From the NCBI GenBank assembly GCA_029782215.1, contig JAKOVD010000119.1, positions 32,473 through 96,472 on the forward strand: a stretch of DNA of 64,000 nucleotides, given 5' to 3'. Shown here in pieces: positions 1-10,707 of the stretch. The notes below the pieces were generated by a model. It saw only the letters and a list, made by a program, of their open reading frames with translations. It was not told the origin of the DNA and ran no database searches. A program made the position numbers and the translations under genes. Positions within the stretch are counted from its first letter, which is position 1. Every line of letters starts with the position of its first letter. Source of the DNA: Chloroflexota bacterium. GTDB lineage: Bacteria > Chloroflexota > Anaerolineae > J102.

Positions 1-33
1 CCATGTGATTGGGATCATACCACCAGCGAGCAT

Positions 34-726
34 CTACCCCAAGAGACCCATCCAGATCCGCCAAAGGTACTGGACGCGGTCGATGAGCAGGGTCAGGCGG
101 GCGCCGGCGGTGCTGGCCAGCAGGGCGCCAAAGGCCAGCATCACCGCCAGGTAGCCGAGCTTGCCCAGCCCGGCCAGGAGCTGCTCCGACCACAAATCGG
201 CGTCATCGGGATGGGGCTGCCGCCAGCGCTGCTGAAAGTACACCAGGACACTGACCGTAGTCAGAACGGCCAGCACCGTCGCCAGGAGATTGGCTGCCAC
301 CGCCGGCGCCGGCAGGTAGCGAAACTGCCCGGCGGCAAGGATCTGCGGAACCAGGGTGCCGCGCGCGGCCCCGGCCATGGCCAGCGCCGCCAACGCCCCG
401 GCCAAGAGCGCCGCCGGCAGCAGCCCGATCGCCGCCAAGCCCGGACGACGGGCGAAGCGCAACGCCAGCAAGCCGATCAACAGCAACACAAGCCACCTTC
501 CCGGCTCCCCCGTGGGGTCGTTGAGCAAAGGCAGCAGCAGGCCCGGCGCCAGCACCGACCGCAGGGCAACGGCGGCGATGTAGCCGGCGACCAGCCCCAA
601 CAGCAGGTGTTCGGCCAACCGGAAGGCGCCGTTCGTCTGCCACACGCGGCTGAAGATCGCCAACGTCAGGACGGTGGCGAGCAGGGTGCCCACATAAAGG
701 CCGGTGGTGGACAGGAGCTCGCTCAT
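34..726 (-). CDS. polytopic membrane protein, unknown function
   Basis: 230 aa ORF with several hydrophobic helices; overlaps the next gene of the same strand by 4 bp. Confidence 0.7.
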   Translation of the reverse strand: MSELLSTTGLYVGTLLATVLTLAIFSRVWQTNGAFRLAEHLLLGLVAGYIAAVALRSVLAPGLLLPLLNDPTGEPGRWLVLLLIGLLALRFARRPGLAAIGLLPAALLAGALAALAMAGAARGTLVPQILAAGQFRYLPAPAVAANLLATVLAVLTTVSVLVYFQQRWRQPHPDDADLWSEQLLAGLGKLGYLAVMLAFGALLASTAGARLTLLIDRVQYLWRIWMGLLG

Positions 727-1886
727 GATGGCGCCCGGCGCAGTGAACGGGCCAAACCCAGGAGGACGATGATGCCGAAGAGAAGATGGACCAGACTCTG
801 GGGAAACTCCTGCGCCGTGGCCGGACCTGCCTGGCCGCGCAGGCCCTCATAGGCCAGGGCGTCGGGGTAGCCGGTCATCAGGGCGTTGACCTGGCCGCTC
901 TGCACGTAGGGTTCCAGCACAGGGCCCACGGCGCCCGAAGCGGCCACCAACAGGGGCGCCTGCCAGCGTGTGGCGATCTGCTCGATCCATTCCCGGCTGG
1001 CGCCGGTCTCGGCGGTGAACTCGACGACCAGGTCAAAGGACTCGACGCTGGCGTCGGGCGCCATCTCCAGGCGGCTCAGGTTGGCCGCGCTCAGGCTGGC
1101 AGTTCCGGCCGGCGAGAGCGCCAGGGCCTGGAGCGCCGCCGCCTCGCCGGGGATGAAACCGAAGTTGGTGGGCCGCGGCGTCGTGATCCCCTGGCCGGTG
1201 GGCCCCTGCCAGGCCGCGGTGTAGGCGGCGGCGTCCGCGGCCATGACCGGACCGAGGGGGCGCAGGCTCATCTGGGCCAGGCGCACGCGCTTGTCCTGCA
1301 GATGGCTCAGGAGCGCCTGGGCAAGCAGCTGCATCTCACCCTGGGTCGTGGGTTCATAGTCCCAGGCAACGAGAACACGCGCCCCAGGCGGCAGCGCCTC
1401 GATCAGAGCATAGGCCGCCTCGACGCCGGGACGCCGGGGGCCGGGAGCCTGTTGGGCGGGCGGAAAGGCAAAGCCGGCCAGGATGGCGATGAGAAAGGCC
1501 AACCCAATCCAGATGGGTCGTGCGGGCGGCTGCTGGACACGCGGGCTGGCTTCCACCGGCGCTGCTGGCGGCCGCCCCGCCGTCACTGCCACAGCCGCCG
1601 GCAGGGCGCGCTGGACGATGTCTTCCACCCGCTGCCGGTCAGCCTCCGTGCCGGGCGCCAGGCGGCCCGTGCTGATGATCGGCTCCGGCGGGATCAGCCC
1701 CTGGATCTGGGCCAGCAGGCGCGGGGGCGGCAGAGACTCCACACCCGGCGGGACTTCCTCCGGCGCTTCCGCTTCCGCAGCGTCAGCGGCTTCCGCCAGG
1801 GACGCGCCGCCAAGCCCGGCGCCGCAGGCGGTGCAGACTCCGGCCTCGTCGTCGTTGTGGGCGCCGCAGTTCGGGCAAACGATCAT
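723..1886 (-). CDS. zinc-ribbon N-terminus plus membrane-anchored domain protein, unknown function
   Basis: Start chosen at MIVCPNCGAHNDDEAGVCTACGAG (two CxxC zinc ribbon), shorter than the 487 aa ORF; C-terminal TM helix LLFGIIVLLGLARSLR. Confidence 0.7.
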   Translation of the reverse strand: MIVCPNCGAHNDDEAGVCTACGAGLGGASLAEAADAAEAEAPEEVPPGVESLPPPRLLAQIQGLIPPEPIISTGRLAPGTEADRQRVEDIVQRALPAAVAVTAGRPPAAPVEASPRVQQPPARPIWIGLAFLIAILAGFAFPPAQQAPGPRRPGVEAAYALIEALPPGARVLVAWDYEPTTQGEMQLLAQALLSHLQDKRVRLAQMSLRPLGPVMAADAAAYTAAWQGPTGQGITTPRPTNFGFIPGEAAALQALALSPAGTASLSAANLSRLEMAPDASVESFDLVVEFTAETGASREWIEQIATRWQAPLLVAASGAVGPVLEPYVQSGQVNALMTGYPDALAYEGLRGQAGPATAQEFPQSLVHLLFGIIVLLGLARSLRRAPS

Positions 1887-2491
1887 CGCTCGCCCCTCAG
1901 ACGCAGCCGCGACAGCGCCGCCAGAATAACGCCCAAGGCCAGGCCGATGAGCACCCCTCGCCAGGCCGCCGCCGCCGGTCCCACCAGCAGGTTGTGGCGG
2001 ATGCCGGCCAGGTAGGGCGCCAGGGCGGGCGTCTGGCCGAACAGGACCAACAGCAGCCCCACGGCAAAGACCAGCATGCCCAGGTCGCGCAGGCGGAGTC
2101 GCTGGTACAGAGCGAAGGCCAGGAAGATGGGCAGCAGCGCAAAAAGGGCGGCCAGGCCGGGAATAAGAAGCCAGTCCAGCACCCATCGCCCCCAGCCGGC
2201 ATCGTAGCCCTGGGGAAGCAGCCCGCCGGCAAAGGCGAGCAGGAAACCCACCACCACGGCAACGCTGGCCCGGCCATGCCGCAGCCGCCGCAGATGCCGG
2301 GCCAGCAGGTTCAGGCTCCCGAACAGCAGGGCCGCCGCGGTCAGGAGTACGACCGCCTGCAGCACCGGCTGCGCCAGGCTGCTGAGGGGCGGCACCGGCG
2401 CAAAGTAGTTCAGGAACACGATCGCGCCCGCGATCACGCCCAGGGCGAGGGCAAGGACGCGTAGCACGGTGGCGGTGGGCGAGGAGGACAT
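1883..2491 (-). CDS. polytopic membrane protein, unknown function
   Basis: 202 aa hydrophobic ORF overlapping the zinc-ribbon gene start by 4 bp. Confidence 0.7.
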   Translation of the reverse strand: MSSSPTATVLRVLALALGVIAGAIVFLNYFAPVPPLSSLAQPVLQAVVLLTAAALLFGSLNLLARHLRRLRHGRASVAVVVGFLLAFAGGLLPQGYDAGWGRWVLDWLLIPGLAALFALLPIFLAFALYQRLRLRDLGMLVFAVGLLLVLFGQTPALAPYLAGIRHNLLVGPAAAAWRGVLIGLALGVILAALSRLRLRGER

Positions 2492-2493
2492 CG

Positions 2494-3315
2494 TCAGGAA
2501 CGCGCCTCCGCGGCGCTGCTGCCAGCCATCCAGTGCCGGGCGGCCGCGATCAGGATGGGCAAACAGGTCATCGCCACCTCAGGGCCAAACTGGCGTCGAG
2601 GCGGCCGGCCTGCGGCGCGCCCGGTGGCATAGTTGGTGAGATAACAGAGGCTGGCGTAAGCCAGACCAGCCTCCTGGGCCAGGAACACCTCCGGCGAGAG
2701 GGTCATGCCGACCAGGTCGGCCCCGGCCGCGGCGTAGAGGGCGATCTCCGCCGCCGTCTCCAGACGCGGTCCTTCCGTACACACGTAGACGCCCCTGGCG
2801 TGCCAGCGCAGGTCGGGCGGAGCCGCACCAGCCAGGGCAGCGCTGATCGCAGCCCGGGCGCCTGGGTGAAATGCCGGGCCTGTAGCGGCTGCCATGCCCT
2901 CAAGGCTAAAGGTCGCCACGCGGGTGCGGGTGAAATCGAGAAAGTCGTGCGGCGCCACCAGGTCGCCCACCTCGAGCTGCGGCGTAATGGCGCCGGTCCC
3001 GTTCCAGGAAAAGACCACCTCGGCGCCCAAGGCGGTCGCCGCCCAAATCAGGGCCCGGTGATTGAGGAACCCCGCCGACCGCTGCAGACGCTCGTGGCCA
3101 TGCCGCGAGCAGAAGGCGATCGGTGCGCCGGTCCGATCGGGATCGAGAAGGACGATCGGCGGGGAAATGCCGTAGGGGGTGTCAATGGCGGCCGGCGCCC
3201 CAAGGGGGCCAAAGGGCGCCAAATCGAGGCCGTAGGCGGCGGTGCCGCCTACGATCAGGACGAGCGCACGGCGTTCAGAGATATCCTGGTTAGAGAACAC
3301 GACGCTGGCCGACAT
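2494..3315 (-). CDS. mtnP: MTA phosphorylase / purine nucleoside phosphorylase family protein
   Basis: Motifs FCSRHGHERL, GTGAITPQLEVGDLVAPHDFLDFT, YVCTEGPRLETAAEIALYAAAGADLVGMTLSPEVFLAQEAGLAYA typical of the MTAP/PNP family. Confidence 0.75.
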   Translation of the reverse strand: MSASVVFSNQDISERRALVLIVGGTAAYGLDLAPFGPLGAPAAIDTPYGISPPIVLLDPDRTGAPIAFCSRHGHERLQRSAGFLNHRALIWAATALGAEVVFSWNGTGAITPQLEVGDLVAPHDFLDFTRTRVATFSLEGMAAATGPAFHPGARAAISAALAGAAPPDLRWHARGVYVCTEGPRLETAAEIALYAAAGADLVGMTLSPEVFLAQEAGLAYASLCYLTNYATGRAAGRPPRRQFGPEVAMTCLPILIAAARHWMAGSSAAEARS

Positions 3316-3618
3316 GCCGCCTATTCTATCAGTCTCCTGACCAGGAACGCGAGCGCCCGCAGGGCTGGAGGCGATTCATCTTTGCGCGCGCCTCGGAGAC
3401 AGCACCACCCCCAGACGCGCCTGTGCCGGCGAACAAGCGGCGCACGGGTGGCGTGCAAGTTGTCCAGATTTTTCTTTGCAATACCTGGACAATTGGAATT
3501 TCTATTACAGCTATTTGGACTCGATACAGATTAAATGCTTAGCGAAGTGCAATAAATGCCAGACATCTGGCAGGTATTCTCATCACCCGAAATACCCATA
3601 CAATTCCAAGGAACTTCA

Positions 3619-4932
3619 ATGCGCAAGCGAAACATCCTCATCATCGCCGTGATTGCGATCGTCATCCTCTTGGCGGGCGGATTCGCCTTCTCCCGGATGG
3701 GCCGCAGCCAGGCTGCCGCCGCCACGCCGGCGCCAGAAACGGCCGCAGCCGCTGAGGCCCCCGCGGCCGAGCCCGGCGTCGTGAACGCCGATGCCAAGGT
3801 CGTGCCGGTGCAGAGCGCTGAGCTCAGCCTGGCGGCCAACGGCATCGTGGCCGAGGTCCTGGTGGCGGAAGGCGATCGCGTCGAAGCGGGCCAGCCGCTG
3901 CTGCGCCTGGATTCGGCCCGGCAGAAAGCGTCGCTTGCGCAGGCCCAGGCCCAGTTGCAGCGAGCCGAGGCGCAGTTGGCGCAGGCCAAATCCGGCGCCC
4001 GCGAGGAAGAGATCGCTGCCGCCCGCGCCGCCCTGGATGCCGCCCAGGCCCGCCTCGACCGCATCCAGCAGGGCGGCACGACCGCCGCCGCCCAGGCCAG
4101 CCTGGCCGAGGCCGAGGCCGGTCTGCAGAAACTGAAGGAAGGCGCCAGCAGCGATCAGCTCATCGCCGCCGAAACCGACGTCGCCAATGCCGAGGCGCGG
4201 CTGCGCCAGGCCCAGGCTGCCTATGACAAGGTGAGCGGCCTGGCCGATATTGCAGCCCGGCCCGAATCGGCCCAGCTCGAACAGGCAACCAATACCCTGG
4301 GCGCCGCTCAGGCCCGCTTGGCCGATCTCAAACGGGGCGCCAGCGCTGCCGACCTGGCCGCTGCCGCCGCCCGCGTCCGCCGCGCCCAGGCCGACGTTCA
4401 GGGGCTCCAGTCCACGCAGCCGGCCGACGTCGCCGCCGCCCAGGCAGACGTACGCCAGTTGAAGGCCCAGCTTGATCTCCTGGCTGCGGGCTCACGCCCG
4501 GAACAGATCCAGGCGCTGGAGGCGGATGTGGCCGCGGCGCAGGCAGCCGTGGCACAGGCTGAAGCTGCTCTTTCCGAAATCGAGCTCAAGGCGCCCTTCG
4601 CCGGGGCCATCGCCACGCTCAATGCCAAGGTGGGCGAACAGGTCACGACCAGCAAGCCGGTTGTGACCCTCGCCGACCTGGGCCGCTGGCAGATCGAGAC
4701 CGATGATCTCACCGAGCTTGAGGCGGTCAAGGTCATGCCCGGCGAAAAAGTTACCCTGACCTACGATGCTTTGCCCGACCTCAGGCAGTCCGGCACCGTC
4801 AAACTGATCCGCGCCATTGGCACGGACAACCGCGGCGACATCGTCTACACCGTGGTCGTCACGCCCGATGAACAGGATGGACGGCTGCTCTGGAACATGA
4901 CCGCCGTGGTGACCTTCCCGCAGGAGTCCTGA
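3619..4932 (+). CDS. HlyD/MacA-type periplasmic adaptor (membrane fusion protein)
   Basis: N-terminal TM, long Ala/Gln coiled coil, barrel-sandwich motif LKAPFAGAIATLNAKVGEQV; start MRKRNILIIAV preferred over upstream 3556. Confidence 0.85.
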   Translation: MRKRNILIIAVIAIVILLAGGFAFSRMGRSQAAAATPAPETAAAAEAPAAEPGVVNADAKVVPVQSAELSLAANGIVAEVLVAEGDRVEAGQPLLRLDSARQKASLAQAQAQLQRAEAQLAQAKSGAREEEIAAARAALDAAQARLDRIQQGGTTAAAQASLAEAEAGLQKLKEGASSDQLIAAETDVANAEARLRQAQAAYDKVSGLADIAARPESAQLEQATNTLGAAQARLADLKRGASAADLAAAAARVRRAQADVQGLQSTQPADVAAAQADVRQLKAQLDLLAAGSRPEQIQALEADVAAAQAAVAQAEAALSEIELKAPFAGAIATLNAKVGEQVTTSKPVVTLADLGRWQIETDDLTELEAVKVMPGEKVTLTYDALPDLRQSGTVKLIRAIGTDNRGDIVYTVVVTPDEQDGRLLWNMTAVVTFPQES

Positions 4933-4936
4933 CTCC

Positions 4937-6091
4937 ATGTCCTTCTACCTTGCTTTTAAAGAACTCTGGCACAACCGCGGCCGGTTCCTGCTCGTCGCCA
5001 TGGTGGTGGCGCTCATCACCACCCTGGTCCTGTTCATCGCCGCCCTGGCGCAGGGTCTGGGCGACGGCTATCGCGAGTATATCGGGAGGCTGAACGGCGA
5101 GCTCCTCGTCTACCAGGCGAACACCAATCTCTCCACCTCCGCCAGTCGCCTGGGCCGGTCCCTGCTGGCCAACGTCCGGCGGGTGGACGGCGTGGAGGAG
5201 GCAGGACAGGTCAGCTTCACCTCCGCCACCCTGGTCTTTCCCGATGACCGCAAACCACTCGACATCGGCCTCATCGGCGTCGAGCCCGGCATGCCGGGAG
5301 AGCCGCCCGCCCTCCAGGGCGTCAATCTCAGCCGCAATCGCAGCAATGAAGCCGTGCTCGACCGCAACACAGCCCTGCGCGGCAATATTAAGGTTGGCGA
5401 CACCATCACCGTCAAGTCGATCCAGGGCACTGAAGAGAAGTTCTACCCGATCACCGTCGTCGGCATCAGCGACAAGCGCCAGAATTTCCTGCAGCCTTCG
5501 GTCTTCGTCCCTTACCTGACCTGGGACAGGATCCGGCCGAAAGGCTCCAGCGAGCCGACCAACGGCGAGTTCATCTCGAACATCATCGTCGCCAAGCTCA
5601 AAGACCCCGCCGACTGGCAAAACATGGCCAAGCGCATCGAGCGAGAGGTCAACAACACCCAGGTGGTGGACCGGGTGACCGCCTATACGGCGTCGCCAGG
5701 CTACTCCGCCCAGCAGAGCACGCTCAACACCCAGCGCTATTTCACCCTGCTCATCGGCATTCTCGTGCTCGGCGGCTTCTTCCAGATCCAAACCCTGCAG
5801 AAAGTCGCCCAGATCGGCATGCTGCGGGCGATCGGCACCTCCCGCTTCACCGTGGGCGCTGCCTCCATGATCCAGATCGTCACCGTCAACGCCGTCGGCG
5901 TCCTGATCGGCACGACGGGAGCCGTCCTGCTCTCGCTGGGCTTTCCGCCAGCCGTCCCCATCACCTTCACGCCAGCGGCGGTTGCCTCAGCCGTGGTGTC
6001 CCTGTTGATCATCGGCCCCCTGGGGGGGCTGGTGTCGGTCTGGGTCCTGTCACGGGTCGAGCCCCTGCGGGCGCTCGGCCTGGCGCAGTAG
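4937..6091 (+). CDS. FtsX/DevC-like ABC transporter permease
   Basis: N-terminal TM, large extracytoplasmic domain, C-terminal helices with LRAIGTS; directly between adaptor and ATPase genes. Confidence 0.85.
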   Translation: MSFYLAFKELWHNRGRFLLVAMVVALITTLVLFIAALAQGLGDGYREYIGRLNGELLVYQANTNLSTSASRLGRSLLANVRRVDGVEEAGQVSFTSATLVFPDDRKPLDIGLIGVEPGMPGEPPALQGVNLSRNRSNEAVLDRNTALRGNIKVGDTITVKSIQGTEEKFYPITVVGISDKRQNFLQPSVFVPYLTWDRIRPKGSSEPTNGEFISNIIVAKLKDPADWQNMAKRIEREVNNTQVVDRVTAYTASPGYSAQQSTLNTQRYFTLLIGILVLGGFFQIQTLQKVAQIGMLRAIGTSRFTVGAASMIQIVTVNAVGVLIGTTGAVLLSLGFPPAVPITFTPAAVASAVVSLLIIGPLGGLVSVWVLSRVEPLRALGLAQ

Positions 6092-6112
6092 CCCGGCGGA
6101 GGTCAAAACATC

Positions 6113-6841
<729 letters not shown>

Positions 6842-6891
6842 GCCGCCGTCCCGCCCCGGCCTTTCTCTATGTTGTTTAGGAGGACAGGACC

Positions 6892-7287
6892 GTGCTGGAC
6901 GAATTCAGGAAGTTCATCATGCGCGGCAACGTCATTGACCTGGCGGTGGCCGTGGTCATGGGCGCGGCCTTTGGCGCCATTATCACCTCGCTCGTCAACG
7001 ACATCATTATGCCGCTCGTCGGCGTCCTCATGGGCGGCGTCGACTTCAGCGGACTATCGGTCACGGTCGGGAACGCCACCATTGCCTACGGCGCCTTCAT
7101 CCAGGCCCTGATCAACTTCCTGATCATCGCCACAGCCCTGTTCGTGGTCGTCAAGGCCATGAACACGGCCACCGCCGCCATGAGCAAGAAGGCAGAAACG
7201 GCCGCCCCGCCCCCATCGCCGTCCGCCGAGGCAGCGCTGCTGGCTGAGATACGCGATCTGCTGAAGGAAGGACGGGGAACCCTGTAG
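6892..7287 (+). CDS. mscL: large-conductance mechanosensitive channel
   Basis: [43 protein letters not shown] start. Confidence 0.95.
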   Translation: MLDEFRKFIMRGNVIDLAVAVVMGAAFGAIITSLVNDIIMPLVGVLMGGVDFSGLSVTVGNATIAYGAFIQALINFLIIATALFVVVKAMNTATAAMSKKAETAAPPPSPSAEAALLAEIRDLLKEGRGTL

Positions 7288-7304
7288 ACCGGGAGAACCC
7301 GCTT

Positions 7305-8345
7305 TTACTCGCGCCCCGGTCTATCACCCTCCCAATACGTCCCCACCCGGTGCGCCGGAAAGACGCCGCGGTCCGTGACGATGCCGCTGATCAGGTGAGG
7401 GGGGGTGATGTCAAAAGCCGGGTAGAGGGCATCGATACCCTCGACGGCGGTGCGCTGGCCAGCCAGGTATAGCACCTCGCGGCCGTTCCGCCACTCGATG
7501 GTGATGCCGCCGGCCGCGGGCGTCTGCGGGTCGGGCCCGTCATAGCCCAGCACGTAGAAGGGCAGGCGGTGGTAGTGGGCAGCCAGGGCGATCTGGAAGG
7601 TCCCTACTTTGTTCGTGATGTGCCCGTCCAGGGTAATGCGGTCGGCGGCGCAAATGAACTTATCGATCAGGCCCTGGCTCATCAGGTGGGCAGGCATGCC
7701 GTCGGTGACCAGGGTACAGGGAATGCCCATCTCGACGGCGCTCTGGCTGGTCAGACGGGCGCCCTGCAGGTAGGGCCGTGTCTCCGTGGGATAGAGGTGG
7801 ATGCGCTTGCCCTGGCTGCGGGCGATCCAGAGCATCCAGCACAGGGCGGCGCCGGCGAAGCAGTGGGTGAGCACACGGTCACCGTCAGCCAGCAAATCAG
7901 CGGCGTACTGGCCACAGGCGCGGCTGACCTGGTTGCCGCGCTCGATCTCGGCATTGACATAGGACAGGACGGCATTCCTGGCATCCTCCCCAGCGGCCAG
8001 GGCTGCCAGCGCCCGCTCCAGCGCCGCCGGGATGACGTGGTGCAGATCGTCGGCCGTGGGGCGCGTGGCCAGCAGGCGGTCGGCGGCGCGGCGGTAGGCC
8101 GTCGCCGTGGGCTCGCTCAGCACCATGCCCAGGCCGGCGGCGTAGGCCAGCGGCGGCCCGCCCTGCACGACCATGTCCTCGACGGCCTGCGCCACCTCCT
8201 CCACCGTGCGGCAGGCCACGTACTCGGTGGCAAACGGGTACTTCCGCCGGTCCAGCAGCACCACCGCCTGTTTCGCAGGGTCATAGCGGAGGGTATTGAA
8301 GCGGTCGGCAAGGACGGCGGGGCAGGGGGGAATGCTAGAAGGCAT
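7305..8345 (-). CDS. mtnA: S-methyl-5-thioribose-1-phosphate isomerase
   Basis: VVQGGPPLAYAAGLGM, LTHCFAGA, TETRPYLQGARLT, GADRIT-like AADRITLDGHITNKVGT motifs of the MtnA/eIF2B-like family. Confidence 0.88.
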   Translation of the reverse strand: MPSSIPPCPAVLADRFNTLRYDPAKQAVVLLDRRKYPFATEYVACRTVEEVAQAVEDMVVQGGPPLAYAAGLGMVLSEPTATAYRRAADRLLATRPTADDLHHVIPAALERALAALAAGEDARNAVLSYVNAEIERGNQVSRACGQYAADLLADGDRVLTHCFAGAALCWMLWIARSQGKRIHLYPTETRPYLQGARLTSQSAVEMGIPCTLVTDGMPAHLMSQGLIDKFICAADRITLDGHITNKVGTFQIALAAHYHRLPFYVLGYDGPDPQTPAAGGITIEWRNGREVLYLAGQRTAVEGIDALYPAFDITPPHLISGIVTDRGVFPAHRVGTYWEGDRPGRE

Positions 8346-8351
8346 GTCTGT

Positions 8352-9410
8352 TCAGCAGATCCGCGGTAGCTGCTCACCGCTCAGCATGTCCACCACCCGC
8401 AGGCCGCCAACGCGGCTGCGCAGGAAGACCCGGCCGGGGTGGTCTGCGACCACATGGCCGATGACCGCCGCCCCCTGGCCGCGGGGATGCGCCCGCATCG
8501 CCGCCAACACCACCTCGGCGGCCTCCGGGGCGACGATGGCCAGGCACTTGCCCTCGTTGGCCACGTAGAGGGGGTCAAAGCCTAAGATCTCGCACGCCCC
8601 CGCCACGTCCTCGCGCACGGGGATGTCTTTCTCGACCAGGCGGATGCCCACCTGCGCCTGCTGGGCGATCTCGTTCACGACGCTGGCCACGCCCCCGCGG
8701 GTCGGGTCGCGCAGCACGTGCACTCCCTCGCCCCCGGCCGCCAGCATCGCCGCCACCAGGTCATGCAGGGGCGCCGAATCGCTGAGGATCGCAGTCTCGA
8801 ATTCCAGCCCCTCCCGCACCGACATGATGGCAATGCCGTGCTCGGCGATGGAACCGCTGATCAGGACCACGTCTCCGGGCTGCGCCCGCTGCGGCGAGAT
8901 CGACACGCCCGCAGGCACCAGGCCCAGACCAGCCGTGTTGATGTAGAGCCCATCTCCCTTGCCGCGGTCCACGACCTTGGTGTCGCCGGTCACCACCGGC
9001 ACACCCACGGCCTGCGCCGCCGCCTGCAGCGAACGCACCACCTGCCACAGCTCCGCCATCGCCAGCCCCTCCTCCAGGATCATGCCCACCGACAGCGCCA
9101 GGGGTTGGGCGCCGCACATGGCCAGATCGTTGACCGTGCCGTGCACCGCCAGGGAACCGATGTCGCCGCCGGGGAAAAAGCGCGGGCTGATGACGTAGGT
9201 GTCGGTGGAGAAGGCCAGGCGCCCGCCGTTCACGGTCAGGATGGCGCCATCATGCAGCATCCCCAGGGCCGGGTTGGCGAAGGTGGGCGCAAACATCCGC
9301 TCGATCAGCATCTGCGTCAGACGCCCGCCGCCGCCGTGCGCCAGCAGCACCTGCGGGTAGTCGCTGATGGGAATGGGGCACTGCAGGGCAAAGTCGATGG
9401 GAGCGGTCAT
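8352..9410 (-). CDS. hypE: hydrogenase maturation protein HypE
   Basis: [55 protein letters not shown] and C-terminal PRIC (carbamoylated Cys); start MTAPIDF chosen over 9434. Confidence 0.95.
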   Translation of the reverse strand: MTAPIDFALQCPIPISDYPQVLLAHGGGGRLTQMLIERMFAPTFANPALGMLHDGAILTVNGGRLAFSTDTYVISPRFFPGGDIGSLAVHGTVNDLAMCGAQPLALSVGMILEEGLAMAELWQVVRSLQAAAQAVGVPVVTGDTKVVDRGKGDGLYINTAGLGLVPAGVSISPQRAQPGDVVLISGSIAEHGIAIMSVREGLEFETAILSDSAPLHDLVAAMLAAGGEGVHVLRDPTRGGVASVVNEIAQQAQVGIRLVEKDIPVREDVAGACEILGFDPLYVANEGKCLAIVAPEAAEVVLAAMRAHPRGQGAAVIGHVVADHPGRVFLRSRVGGLRVVDMLSGEQLPRIC

Positions 9411-9412
9411 GG

Positions 9413-9482
9413 GGTGGCAGGTAGCAGGCGGCAAGTGGCAGGTGGCAAGTGGCCACCTGCCACTTGCTACTTGCTACCTAAT
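9413..9482. repeat. 7-bp-period imperfect palindromic array between mqnE and hypE
   Basis: ggtggca|ggtagca|ggcggca|agtggca|ggtggca|agtggcc then acctgcc|acttgct|acttgct; forms a 27-nt-arm hairpin 9420-9446/9452-9478 with 24/27 Watson-Crick pairs. Confidence 0.9.
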
Positions 9483-10671
9483 TCAGCTCGACATGCGTGA
9501 TCTTGACTTCCCCACGGCGGGTCTTGCGGCTGCTGGGGGCATAGTTCTCGATGGGCTGGTCGTAGACCTCGACGAGGTTGTAGACCGTGTCGCGTTCGAC
9601 GGGCGTCTTCCCCGCCGCCTTGATCAGGCGCAGCAGGTCGAACTTCTCGAGCTGTTCGTCGGTGGTGGCCCCGGCGTCGTGATAGATCTTCTCCTCCACC
9701 ACGGTGCCGTCGATGTCGTCGGCGCCAAAGTGCAGGGCAAGCTGGGCGATCGGCGGGGTCAGCATGATCCAATAGGCCTTGATGTGGGCGAAGTTGTCCA
9801 GCATGATCCGGCTCACAGCCAGGGTCTTCAGGGTGTCGTGGGCAGTCGTCCAGTCGAGCCTGCGCCCCAGGTTGTTGTTCTCGGGATGGTATCGCAGGGG
9901 AATGAACGTCTGGAAGCCCCCGGTGTCGTCCTGCAGCTCGCGGAGGCGCAGCAGATGGTCGACGCGATGCTCGTAGTGCTCGATATGGCCATACAAGAGG
10001 GTGGCATTGGTGCGAAGGCCCAGGCGATGGGCCGTGCGGTGGACGGCCAGCCAGGTGTCGGCGTCGGCCTTCTCCGGGCAGATCTTGTTGCGGACGTCCG
10101 GGTGGAAGATCTCGGCGCCGCCGCCCGGCATCGAATCCAGGCCGGCATCGATCAGCCGGCGCAGAATGGCCTCGTGGCTCAGACCCATCAACTGGGCGAA
10201 GAAGTCGATTTCGACCGCGGTGAAGGCCTTGAGGTGGATCCGGGGATAGGCCTGCTTGAGCGCCCGCAGGATGTCCTCATAGTAGTCGAAACCCAGGCGC
10301 GGGTGGAGGCCGCCCACGATGTGGAACTCAGTGACGCGTTCGTGGATATCAGGCCGGACGCGCTCGACGATCTCGGCCGGGGTCCAGGTGTAGGCGCCGG
10401 GGCTGTCTTCCAGCGGGCGGGCAAAAGAGCAGAAGTTGCAGTGAAAAGCGCAGACGTTGGTGGGGTTGATGTGGCGGTTCTGGTTGAAGTAGACGTACTG
10501 GCCACCGTTGAGCCGTGTGTTGACCAGGTCGGCCAACTGGCCAATGGTCAACAGGTCATGGCTGCGAAACAGCCGCAGCCCATCGTCGTAACCCAGGCGT
10601 TCGCCGGCCTGGACCTTGGCAATGATGTCGGCAAGATCGCTTGTGTGTGTGCTTGTGGGAATGGATAACAT
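9478..10671 (-). CDS. mqnE: aminofutalosine synthase (radical SAM)
   Basis: NRHINPTNVCAFHCNFCSF (CxxxCxxC), GGLHPRLGFDYYEDILR, DSMPGGGAEIFHPDVR. Confidence 0.88.
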   Translation of the reverse strand: MLSIPTSTHTSDLADIIAKVQAGERLGYDDGLRLFRSHDLLTIGQLADLVNTRLNGGQYVYFNQNRHINPTNVCAFHCNFCSFARPLEDSPGAYTWTPAEIVERVRPDIHERVTEFHIVGGLHPRLGFDYYEDILRALKQAYPRIHLKAFTAVEIDFFAQLMGLSHEAILRRLIDAGLDSMPGGGAEIFHPDVRNKICPEKADADTWLAVHRTAHRLGLRTNATLLYGHIEHYEHRVDHLLRLRELQDDTGGFQTFIPLRYHPENNNLGRRLDWTTAHDTLKTLAVSRIMLDNFAHIKAYWIMLTPPIAQLALHFGADDIDGTVVEEKIYHDAGATTDEQLEKFDLLRLIKAAGKTPVERDTVYNLVEVYDQPIENYAPSSRKTRRGEVKITHVELN

Positions 10672-10707
10672 GGCGAAAACCTCGTTGGAGAGGGGATGTA
10701 ATCAGGG

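Noticed and set aside
4859-5791. 310 aa minus-strand ORF opposite the FtsX-type permease
   Set aside because: Shadow ORF over a well-supported ABC permease with intact synteny.
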